Positions 8,301 to 16,166 of a DNA stretch of 64,000 bases are shown here, one piece after another (position 1 is the stretch's first letter; each line of letters starts with the position of its first letter). Source of the DNA: GCA-2733415 sp964635575 (GTDB lineage Bacteria > Bacteroidota > Bacteroidia > Flavobacteriales > Flavobacteriaceae). The notes under the pieces are model-generated. The model did not search any database. It was not told the DNA's origin and saw only the letters and a list, made by a program, of their open reading frames with translations. Location of the stretch: positions 1 through 64,000 of the forward strand of contig CAZWNY010000002.1 of NCBI GenBank assembly GCA_964635575.1. The letters are read 5' to 3'. The translations under genes were made by a program, and so were the position numbers.

Positions 8301-8714
8301 TTAGTGTGGCAGTTTACTTCGGAATACTCCGTATAAAAATGTTCCAATAATCGCAAATATTAGGACTACTAATATAGATAAAAAACCTGCTCCTATTAGT
8401 GCAAAAATTGGACCTGGGCAAGCTCCTGCTAAAGCCCAACCTAAACCAAAAAGAATGCCTCCATACATGTAACGACTAAAGCTTTTATTTTTTGGGGGAA
8501 ATAAAATTTCGTCTCCATAAAATGACTTTATGTTAAAACGTTTAATTACTTGTATTGTAATTACGCCTAAAACTAATGCCGAACCGATAATACCATACAT
8601 GTGAAAAGCTTCAAAACGAAACATTTCATAAATCCGAAACCAAGAAGCGGCTTCACTTTTAAACATGGTTATACCAAATAAAATACCAATACCTAAATAT
8701 ACTATTGCTTTCAT
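8301..8714 (-). CDS. DUF6691/YeeE-like membrane protein, sulfur transport
   Basis: This 137-residue protein has about four membrane helices and the signature GACPGPIFALIGAGF with a conserved Cys. It is the small partner of the YeeE/YedE (PmpA/PmpB) pair thought to move thiosulfate or other sulfur species across the inner membrane. It starts one base after the stop of the larger partner gene, so the two are one operon. The pair lies inside the islet bounded by 31-bp repeats and may have been acquired. The transported compound is inferred from the family. Confidence 0.85.
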   Translation of the reverse strand: MKAIVYLGIGILFGITMFKSEAASWFRIYEMFRFEAFHMYGIIGSALVLGVITIQVIKRFNIKSFYGDEILFPPKNKSFSRYMYGGILFGLGWALAGACPGPIFALIGAGFLSILVVLIFAIIGTFLYGVFRSKLPH

Positions 8715-8715
8715 A

Positions 8716-9279
8716 TTAAAAAATTAAAGGGAATAAAAAATGTACCATAAATAAGCCTCCTATAAAAAAACCGATTACTGCTATTAATGATGGTAATTGT
8801 AAGTTACTTAACCCCGAAATAGCATGACCTGATGTGCAACCGCCTGCATAACGTGCTCCGAAACCGACTAATAAACCGCCTATTGCTAATAATGTTAAAT
8901 TTTTGAAGTTATAAAATACGGACATATCAAACAATTCGGTTGGTAAATATGCAGTTCCTGCACTTTGAAAACCTAATTCTTTTAAGTTTTTAATGGTGTC
9001 TGGGTTTAAAACCACTTGTGCAACATTGGCGTCTGTTAAATAATTTGATGCGATAAAACCACCAATAATAGCCCCTAAAACTACGGTTAAATTCCAGCGT
9101 TGCATTTTCCAGTCAAATTGAAAAAAAGTGGCGACATTATCTGCTCCACATAATGTACATAATGTTCTTAGGTTTGCCGACATTCCAAAACTTTTATCGA
9201 CCATCAGTAATAAAAATAATACAAAAGCAATCATAGGTCCAGAAATATACCATGGCCAAGGTTCAAATATCCAATTCAT
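8716..9279 (-). CDS. YeeE/YedE family sulfur-compound transporter
   Basis: This 187-residue inner-membrane protein has about five hydrophobic helices. The family signature GARYAGGCTSGHAISGL is present with its conserved Cys, and a second Cys pair (TLCTLCGAD) lies near residue 40. YeeE proteins take up thiosulfate through a line of Cys residues. It is translated just ahead of the DUF6691 partner. No rhodanese or persulfide dioxygenase gene lies next to it, although flavobacterial copies often have one. Confidence 0.88.
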   Translation of the reverse strand: MNWIFEPWPWYISGPMIAFVLFLLLMVDKSFGMSANLRTLCTLCGADNVATFFQFDWKMQRWNLTVVLGAIIGGFIASNYLTDANVAQVVLNPDTIKNLKELGFQSAGTAYLPTELFDMSVFYNFKNLTLLAIGGLLVGFGARYAGGCTSGHAISGLSNLQLPSLIAVIGFFIGGLFMVHFLFPLIF

Positions 9280-9533
9280 AAATAAAGTTTTAACGTTGAT
9301 AAATAAACAAAATGTGACGAATTAATTTTCTATCTAATTAATTTTTTTGTCTTAATCTTTTTGTAAAATAATACTGTTTATATCCTGTTGTCCAATAAAA
9401 TTCAAAATTAGTTAAAAATATACTTTTAAGCTAATAAAATGGTTGAAAATTCTGTTTTTTTTTAAGCAAGCCCCTTGTTTTTAGATTGGATAAAAATCGA
9501 TTATTTGTTGAAGATTCTGCGGATTTCCTTTAT
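9280..9533. other. Gene-free stretch upstream of the YeeE gene
   Basis: This 254-base AT-rich stretch holds the presumed promoter region for the YeeE-DUF6691 pair. I see no clean TAnnTTTG element, only a near match (CACATTTTG on the minus strand near 9310), and no gene. Confidence 0.4.
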
Positions 9534-9728
9534 TTATAACGTATTTTGTGCAAAACCATCAATGTTATTGAAAAAGGAAGTAAACTCAACATAAGTAAAG
9601 AAATGCTTTTGTAAAAGATTCACAAGGTTAGAAAAACTCCACGCTCTTATAAGTTTCTTTTTCATAACATTAATGAGTTGCAATGCTATCAAGGCACACC
9701 AAATTTGATTACCCACTATATTTGACAT
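9534..9728 (-). pseudogene. IS4-family transposase, C-terminal remnant
   Basis: This 64-residue fragment contains GNQIWCALIALQLINVMKK followed by RAWSFSNLVNLLQKHFF. That is the C-terminal tail pattern of Bacteroidota IS4-family (DUF4372-type) transposases: a QIW.ALIA helix, then W.FSNLV. The DDE catalytic part and N-terminus are absent, so this is a relic. It is a second, independent IS trace inside the repeat-bounded islet. Confidence 0.7.
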
Positions 9729-9739
9729 AGAGCCAGATT

Positions 9740-10166
9740 TTTTTTAGTTTATAGCCCAAGCTTTCGCTACTTGTTATAAGCGATCGGTTTTTAGGCACAT
9801 CAAATTTTACTTTGATTGGTTTGGCTTGTTGGTTTATTGTTATAAAACAACGGGATTGCATTCTTAAGGTTTTTTTTATAATCAACCAATTGCCCATTTT
9901 CATTAAAAAAAAATAGCATTAGGAAAACCGAAGGAATAAACATCTTGAAAAGAATTGAAGACTTTCGGGTCTTTAAAATCATTAAACTTTTGGTTAAATC
10001 TCTGCAAGGCTATTGTTACATAAGCCACATTTCTTCTAACTGTATTTTTCTTATTATTTCTTTTATAGTCGACAAACCTAAGTCTAAAAAATAAATAATA
10101 GAAAAAATAATTGCAACAAACTGAAGAAGCATTACCCAATATATATAATACCCTATATACATTCAT
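9740..10166 (-). pseudogene. Decayed gene of unknown family
   Basis: Three overlapping minus-strand frames join into one protein-like text if two frameshifts are removed. The first frame ends at NAIFF in a run of nine A/T (9905-9913). Removing one base continues it as FFNENGQLVDYKKNLKNAIP, and a second shift near 9835 continues as PIKVKFDVPKNRSLITSSES. The FPNAIFFNENGQLVDYKK stretch is vaguely like the central strand and turn of thioredoxin-fold proteins, but no CxxC is seen and I do not assign a family. It may predate or belong to the inserted islet. Confidence 0.4.
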
Positions 10167-10667
10167 CCGATTAAATATCCTAATAAATACATAGTATTGC
10201 TATATTAAAAAAAAATCATTTTCTTGTAATTATCTTCTTTTTTAAAAAAATTAAAAACTATTAAAATAGAAGATAATACTATGTGATTGGACTAAAAATA
10301 AAAACAGATGGAACGTCTAAATACACCTGCATTCCGTTTTCATATTTTCAACTAAAAGGTATATTATATACTATTATAACATAAAGTAGTCTTGAAAAAA
10401 AGCTAATGTTTAAGGTTTTATTTGTTGTATAAAAATAGTACTCCAAATTTTAAATAGTTGGCTAGTTTGTTTTTTGTGTTCCTAATTATTAAAGTTTAAA
10501 GTGACTAAAATTTATCTAATAATAATAATAATAGTCTAATTATTGGTTTATTATTTTTTTAGAGACACTTAATTATGCCTTATAGATTTTTCAATATTCC
10601 TAGTATTCGCATTCCATTTTAAATAATTTTGTCAACATATTAGAGGTTACCCCATTTAAAACGCAAC
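10167..10667. other. Gene-free AT-rich end of the islet
   Basis: I see no gene here. It contains an imperfect inverted repeat (10190-10283), a (TAA)n microsatellite at about 10517-10532, and the right junction of the islet at 10667/10668. Confidence 0.5.
10190..10283. repeat. Imperfect inverted repeat in the islet
   Basis: CATAGTATT (10190-10198) and ATTATCTTCT (10229-10238) together mirror the contiguous AGAAGATAATACTATG at 10268-10283, as a stem with a roughly 30-base bulge on one side. It could be a decayed mobile-element end. Confidence 0.45.
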
Positions 10668-10698
10668 AAAAAATAAAAACGCCTAAAATTACTTTTTT
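10668..10698 (+). repeat. Right copy of 31-bp direct repeat bounding the islet
   Basis: This is identical to 7472-7502, including the last codons and stop of the hemoglobin gene, but here it lies in non-coding DNA 60 bases before ccsBA. The copies are 3196 bases apart. Confidence 0.85.
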
Positions 10699-10726
10699 TA
10701 ACACTTTTAATCGAAATAAAAAATCG

Positions 10727-10734
10727 TACTTTTG
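10727..10734 (+). promoter_or_regulatory. -7 element for ccsBA
   Basis: TACTTTTG matches TAnnTTTG and lies 23 bases before the ATG at 10758. Confidence 0.55.
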
Positions 10735-10757
10735 GTGCGATTTTAAAAGCATAAAAC

Positions 10758-13700
10758 ATGAGATTTAAGTTAGGTAAAATTTTATTTTCAACCCGTTTAA
10801 TGGCAACATTATTTATTGTTTTTGCAGGTGCAATGATGGTAGGTACTTTTTTAGATATGGGAGCAGAAACTTCACCAACACCATATTCCAGAAAACTAGT
10901 GTATAACGCATGGTGGTTTGAAGCTATTATGGGTTTTTTTATACTCAACTTTGCAGGAAATATGTTTAGGTACAAGCTATTTCGGAAAGAAAAATGGGCA
11001 ACCCTACTATTACATGTCGCATTTATATTTATTATTTTAGGCGCATTTGTAACGCGTTACATTAGTTACGAAGGCATTATGCCTATTAGAGAAGGCGTTA
11101 CCTCAAATACTTTTTTATCCGAAAAAACCTACCTAAAAATTATGGTAGACGGCAACTATAAAATAAATGGCGAACAACAACGAAAAACTATAAACGAACC
11201 TTTATTATTATCCGAAAAACTAACTACCGATTTTAAAATTAATAACACCTATAACAATCAGCCATTCAATATAAGTGCCGTTCGTTTTATTGAAAATGTC
11301 GAAAAAAAGCTCGTAGCATCAACAAACGGAAAAAACTATATAAAACTAGTAGAAGCAAGCGGAGGCAAGCGGCACGATCATTACCTAAAAGAAGGCGCTA
11401 TAACCGACATACACAACATCCTTTTTGCTTTCAACAACCCTACAAGAGGCGCAATAAACATTAACCGAAACGCAGACGGAGCACTAACAATATCCACTCC
11501 TTTTAAAGGAACCGTAATGCGTATGGTAGATCAAAAAAAGTTTACGGTAACAAAAGACAGTGTACAACCTTTAATGTTACGCTCACTTTACAACCTACAA
11601 AACATACAATTTGTATTACCCGAAAACGTAATAAAAGGCGAATATAAAATCGTAAAATCGAAAGAAAAACAACCAAATGATGCCTTAACCATAAAAATAA
11701 TTGCAAATAATCAAACCAAAAAAATTACGCTATTAGGAGGGAAAGGAATGACCAACAAACCACAGTCTTTTAAACTCGGTAATTTAGAATTTCATATAAG
11801 TTACGGAGCAAAAGAAATGAAACTTCCATTTAGTATTAAATTAAACGATTTTATTGCCGATAAATATCCAGGTAATGCAAGTGCATTTAAAGCATTTAAA
11901 AGTAAAGTAACCGTAATAGATAAAAACGAAACGTTTGATTATGACATCTATATGAATAATATTTTAGAACATAACGGATATAAATTTTTTCAAGCACAAT
12001 TTGATCCAGATGAAAAAGGAACAATCCTTTCTGTAAATCACGATTCTTGGGGAACTTGGATATCCTATTTAGGATATGTAATGTTATATTTAGCAATGTT
12101 AGCTATACTTTTTTTAAAAAATACACGATTTTCCGATTTAAAAAAACAATTAAAAAAAGTAAAACAAAAAAAGAATGCATTATTAATCGTATTACTTTTA
12201 GGTAATACAATTGCCTTTTCTCAAAACCACAATCAACATAAATTAACACTACAACAAATAGACTCCATAGTACAAAAAAGAGCATTCAATAAAACAGAAG
12301 CTGCAAAATTTGGGGCATTAGTAATACAAGATTTTGGAGGACGAATGAAGCCCCTAAACACCTATGCACTAGAGTTTATCCGAAAACTATCAGGCAAAGA
12401 CCAATACAAAGGTTTAGACGCCAACCAAATATTTTTATCCATTATTCAAAACCATCGATTATGGTTAGAAGTACCAATAATAAAACTAAAAAGAGGTAAT
12501 GATAGCATTCGTAAAACACTAGGGGTTCCGTTAAACACAAAGCACGTAGCGTTAGCTGACTTTTTCGATAAAAAAGGAAACCCAAAAATTAGCAATAAAC
12601 AATTAGCAAACGCAACCACAACATTTAACCCAAATAACTTTCAAAAAGACATAAAACGACTGTATCAGCAACAACAATTATTTTCAGAAGTACTATTGGG
12701 CAACGCACTTAAAATATACCCAATACCAAATAACCCCATAAACAAATGGGTTTCATACAGCGAATTAAACGAAGTAGATTACGGAAGCCCCGAAGCAAAT
12801 AAAAACATAAAAATGCTGTTTCCAGCATACATTAGTGCGTTAAAAACAGGTAAAAAATCAGGAGACTATACACTAGCAGACACACTTTTAGACGGCTTTA
12901 ACAGTTTACAAAAAAAATACAGCGCACACATAATACCATCCGAAAACAAAATAAAAGCAGAAATAACATACAACAAACTAAATGTTTTTAAAAACTTAAT
13001 GAGCTATTACGGACTATTTGGTGTCGTCTTATTTTTTACACTAATCTTTCAAATATTTAAAGACACAAAAAAAATTCAGATAACCGTAAAAATACTAAAA
13101 ATAGCAATCATTATCTGTTTTATAGTGCATACCGCAGGACTAATAATGCGTTGGTACATATCAGGTCACGCGCCTTGGAGTGACGCTTATGAATCCATCA
13201 TTTACGTATCATGGGCAACCATGCTATTCGGGTTAATTTTCGGACAAAAATCCGACCTAACCATAGCGTCAACCGCATTTGTAACCACTATCCTATTATG
13301 GGTAGCACATCTAAACTTCATCGACCCCGCAATAGGAAACCTACAACCCGTACTAAATAGCTATTGGTTAATGATACACGTAGCCGTAATAGTAGCCAGT
13401 TACGGACCATTTATATTAGGCGCAATACTAGGAATAGTAACCCTGTTTTTAATACTATTAACCAATAAAAACAATAAAGAAAAAATAGATTTAAACATAA
13501 AAGAAATCACTATAATTAATGAAATGGCATTAACCGTAGGACTCGTAATGCTAACCATAGGAAATTTTTTAGGTGGCATGTGGGCAAACGAAAGTTGGGG
13601 ACGTTATTGGGGCTGGGACCCAAAAGAAACTTGGGCACTTATAAGTATTATGGTATATGCCTTTGTAATACACATGCGTTTAGTACCTGGTTTACGTAGC

Positions 13701-13907
13701 AGATGGTTTTTTAATTGGATGGCAATTTTAGCATTCGCAAGTATTATTTTTACTTATTTTGGAGTAAACTTTTACTTAGTAGGTTTACACTCCTACGCAA
13801 GCGGCGACAAAACCATGTCCAACAACGGTATTATTATTGCCTTTGTAATTTGGGTAGTTTTAGGATTAGTTTCGTACCCAAAATTTAAAAAATATTATAA
13901 AAAATAA
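10758..13907 (+). CDS. ccsA: Fused ResB-CcsA cytochrome c biogenesis protein
   Basis: This 1049-residue membrane protein fuses both halves of the System II cytochrome c synthase, which exports heme and attaches it to CXXCH motifs outside the inner membrane. The N-terminal part (about 1-480) is ResB-like, with three early membrane helices, a large periplasmic beta-rich domain and a fourth helix near 435-455. The C-terminal part is CcsA-like. It has conserved His residues in IVHTAGLIMRWYISGH, HVAVIVASYG and GLHSYASG, and the heme-binding WWD signature WGWDPKETW at 951-959. The fusion is usual in this phylum. It follows the right copy of the islet repeat. Confidence 0.95.
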   Translation: MRFKLGKILFSTRLMATLFIVFAGAMMVGTFLDMGAETSPTPYSRKLVYNAWWFEAIMGFFILNFAGNMFRYKLFRKEKWATLLLHVAFIFIILGAFVTRYISYEGIMPIREGVTSNTFLSEKTYLKIMVDGNYKINGEQQRKTINEPLLLSEKLTTDFKINNTYNNQPFNISAVRFIENVEKKLVASTNGKNYIKLVEASGGKRHDHYLKEGAITDIHNILFAFNNPTRGAININRNADGALTISTPFKGTVMRMVDQKKFTVTKDSVQPLMLRSLYNLQNIQFVLPENVIKGEYKIVKSKEKQPNDALTIKIIANNQTKKITLLGGKGMTNKPQSFKLGNLEFHISYGAKEMKLPFSIKLNDFIADKYPGNASAFKAFKSKVTVIDKNETFDYDIYMNNILEHNGYKFFQAQFDPDEKGTILSVNHDSWGTWISYLGYVMLYLAMLAILFLKNTRFSDLKKQLKKVKQKKNALLIVLLLGNTIAFSQNHNQHKLTLQQIDSIVQKRAFNKTEAAKFGALVIQDFGGRMKPLNTYALEFIRKLSGKDQYKGLDANQIFLSIIQNHRLWLEVPIIKLKRGNDSIRKTLGVPLNTKHVALADFFDKKGNPKISNKQLANATTTFNPNNFQKDIKRLYQQQQLFSEVLLGNALKIYPIPNNPINKWVSYSELNEVDYGSPEANKNIKMLFPAYISALKTGKKSGDYTLADTLLDGFNSLQKKYSAHIIPSENKIKAEITYNKLNVFKNLMSYYGLFGVVLFFTLIFQIFKDTKKIQITVKILKIAIIICFIVHTAGLIMRWYISGHAPWSDAYESIIYVSWATMLFGLIFGQKSDLTIASTAFVTTILLWVAHLNFIDPAIGNLQPVLNSYWLMIHVAVIVASYGPFILGAILGIVTLFLILLTNKNNKEKIDLNIKEITIINEMALTVGLVMLTIGNFLGGMWANESWGRYWGWDPKETWALISIMVYAFVIHMRLVPGLRSRWFFNWMAILAFASIIFTYFGVNFYLVGLHSYASGDKTMSNNGIIIAFVIWVVLGLVSYPKFKKYYKK

Positions 13908-13918
13908 TTATAATTTGG

Positions 13919-14024
13919 GCGTTACCCCGTAAAAAAACGGGGTCGCGCTATCACTACTCACTTTTAAAATTGCATAAATGCAACAATTTTAAAGAGTTCA
14001 GACACACCGTTCTATCACTAACGC
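13919..14024 (+). repeat. Structured intergenic repeat-like element after ccsBA
   Basis: The outer ends GCGTTA and TAACGC are inverted repeats that enclose two hairpins. The first is ACCCCGT/ACGGGGT (13924-13943). The second is TTTAAAATTG/CAATTTTAAA (63-72 and 84-93 of the 13900s) with an inner GCAT/ATGC. The GGGCGTT...GGGGTCG...TAACGC layout resembles dispersed intergenic repeats I recall from flavobacterial genomes, but copy number cannot be judged from one window. The first hairpin could also weaken read-through after ccsBA. Confidence 0.6.
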
Positions 14025-14352
14025 ATTACTGGTTTTTGCAAAATATATTTTAATTCCATTAACACTCTAGTGTTTGGTAATATTGTATGCCTATAGTTTT
14101 AATATTTTACTGAATTGAGATTTACCAAAAGGCAGAGTTTCGTATTCAAATTTTTTTTAATCAAATGTAGCAACTTATTTTTTAAACTTACATAGCTTAT
14201 CGCCTATGCATCAATTGTAACGATTCAACACTGGTTATTACAATTGACATACAAAAATCTTCTACGCTGTTCTTTTTTGCTTATTTTTCAACATATTTTC
14301 TAAATTTTGTTTTAATTTGTTTAGTGCCTTTTATTATAAAAAAGGCTTACTA
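14025..14352. other. Gene-free stretch before the end of ettA
   Basis: No coding sequence is evident. It contains a perfect 10-bp inverted repeat, TCAATTGTAA (14211-14220) with TTACAATTGA (14238-14247), around a 17-base loop. A weak GCCTTTT/AAAAGGC hairpin (14326-14346) follows the stop of ettA but lacks a T tail. Confidence 0.5.
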
Positions 14353-16044
14353 CTATCTAATTAATTTTTTATACTTAATTCGTTTTGGCATTAAATCACC
14401 ACCTAAGCGTTTCTTTTTATTTTCTTCATATTCTGAAAATCCACCTTCAAAAAAATAAACTTGACTATTGCCCTCAAAAGCTAAAATATGAGTACAAACT
14501 CTATCCAAAAACCATCTATCATGACTAATTACTACCGCACAACCTGCAAAGTTTTCTAAACCTTCTTCTAATGCACGTAACGTATTTACATCTAAATCAT
14601 TGGTTGGCTCATCTAACAGCAATACATTTCCTTCTTCTTTTAAGGTCATTGCTAAGTGCAAACGGTTACGTTCACCGCCAGAAAGTGTGCTTACTTTTTT
14701 ATTTTGATCACTGCCTGCAAAATTAAAACGACTTAAATAAGCTCTTGAGTTTACTTGTTTTCCACCCATCATTACTAAATCTTGTCCGTCAGAAAAATTT
14801 TCCCAAATGGATTTTTCCATGTCAATATTAGAATGACTTTGATCTACGTAAGCAATTTTAGCGGTTTCACCGACTTCAAAAACACCTGAATCTGGTTTTT
14901 GTTCTCCCATAATCATTCGGAAAATAGTTGTTTTTCCTGCTCCATTTGGACCAATAATACCTACAATACCTGCTTGTGGCAAACTAAACTCTAAATTATC
15001 GTACAATAGTTTATCTCCAAATGCTTTCGACACGCCTTTTGCTTCAATAACTTTAGTTCCTAAACGTGGTCCGTTTGGTATGTATATTTCCAATTTTTCT
15101 TCTGCTTGTTTTTGATCTTGACTCATTAGCTTGTCATAGTTTTTTAAACGTGCTTTTTGTTTGGTTTGACGTCCTTTTGCTCCTTGACGTACCCATTCTA
15201 ATTCACGTTCTAATGTTTTTTGATGCTTAGATGCTGTTTTGCTTTCCTGCGCTAATCGTTTCGACTTTTGATCTAACCATGTCGAATAATTTCCTTTCCA
15301 CGGAATTCCTTCTCCTCTATCTAATTCTAAAATCCAACCTGCAACATTATCTAAAAAATATCGATCATGGGTAACTGCAATAATGGTTCCTTTATATTGT
15401 GATAAATGATGCTCTAACCAATGTACCGATTCTGCGTCTAAGTGATTGGTTGGCTCATCTAACAACAACACATCTGGCTCTTGTAATAACAAACGACATA
15501 AGGCAACTCTACGGCGTTCTCCTCCTGACAATATATTAATTGGAGTGTCACCTGGTGGCGTGCGTAATGCATCCATTGCTATTTCTAATTTTGTATCTAA
15601 TTCCCAAGCACCGCAAGCATCTATTTTGTCTTGTAAAACTGCTTGTTGCGCCATTAGTTTATCCATTTTATCGGCGTCCGAATATATTTCTTCTAATCCA
15701 AACATATCGTTAATTTTATTGTATTCGTCTAAAATAGCAACGGTTTCGGCTACGCCTTCTTTTACAATATCCATTACGGTTTTAGTTTCATCTAGTTTTG
15801 GTTCTTGCTCTAAATAACCAACGGTATGCTCTTTTGAAAAAGTAACGTCTCCTTGATAATTTTTTTCAATACCTGCTATAATTTTCAATAATGTAGATTT
15901 TCCTGAACCATTTAACCCTAAAACTCCAATTTTAGCTCCGTAGTAGAAACTTAAATAGATATCTTTTAGTACTTGTTTACCAGAACTTGGGTAAGTTTTG
16001 GAAACTTTATTCATTGAGAATATTATTTTTTTATCGTCTGACAT
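14353..16044 (-). CDS. ettA: Energy-dependent translational throttle protein EttA (ABC-F)
   Basis: This 563-residue soluble ABC-F ATPase has two nucleotide-binding domains in tandem and no membrane segments. Walker A motifs are GLNGSGKST (43-51) and GPNGAGKTT, with signature motifs LSGGERRRVAL and LSGGERNRLHL, and both LLDEPTNHLD/LLDEPTNDLD Walker B regions are intact. The linker between the domains contains the basic WVRQGAKGRQTKQKAR segment typical of EttA. EttA binds the ribosomal E site and gates the first peptide bond according to the ATP/ADP ratio. It is a single-gene unit on the minus strand. Confidence 0.95.
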   Translation of the reverse strand: MSDDKKIIFSMNKVSKTYPSSGKQVLKDIYLSFYYGAKIGVLGLNGSGKSTLLKIIAGIEKNYQGDVTFSKEHTVGYLEQEPKLDETKTVMDIVKEGVAETVAILDEYNKINDMFGLEEIYSDADKMDKLMAQQAVLQDKIDACGAWELDTKLEIAMDALRTPPGDTPINILSGGERRRVALCRLLLQEPDVLLLDEPTNHLDAESVHWLEHHLSQYKGTIIAVTHDRYFLDNVAGWILELDRGEGIPWKGNYSTWLDQKSKRLAQESKTASKHQKTLERELEWVRQGAKGRQTKQKARLKNYDKLMSQDQKQAEEKLEIYIPNGPRLGTKVIEAKGVSKAFGDKLLYDNLEFSLPQAGIVGIIGPNGAGKTTIFRMIMGEQKPDSGVFEVGETAKIAYVDQSHSNIDMEKSIWENFSDGQDLVMMGGKQVNSRAYLSRFNFAGSDQNKKVSTLSGGERNRLHLAMTLKEEGNVLLLDEPTNDLDVNTLRALEEGLENFAGCAVVISHDRWFLDRVCTHILAFEGNSQVYFFEGGFSEYEENKKKRLGGDLMPKRIKYKKLIR

Positions 16045-16166
16045 ATTTTTTTATTTAAGTTAAATTTGTGCTATTTTTTATATTTATTTGAAATAACCAA
16101 AAAGATTTGTTTTTAGTTCTTGACTTTTATAGGAGTTTTGAAAAACAAAACTTGCTATTTAAAAAT

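Noticed and set aside
9534..9728. Functional small protein gene
   Set aside because: The sequence matches only the C-terminal tail of IS4-type transposases and lacks a proper start context.
10517..10532. CRISPR or tandem-repeat array
   Set aside because: It is a short (TAA)n microsatellite with no spacers; no CRISPR repeat was seen anywhere in the window.
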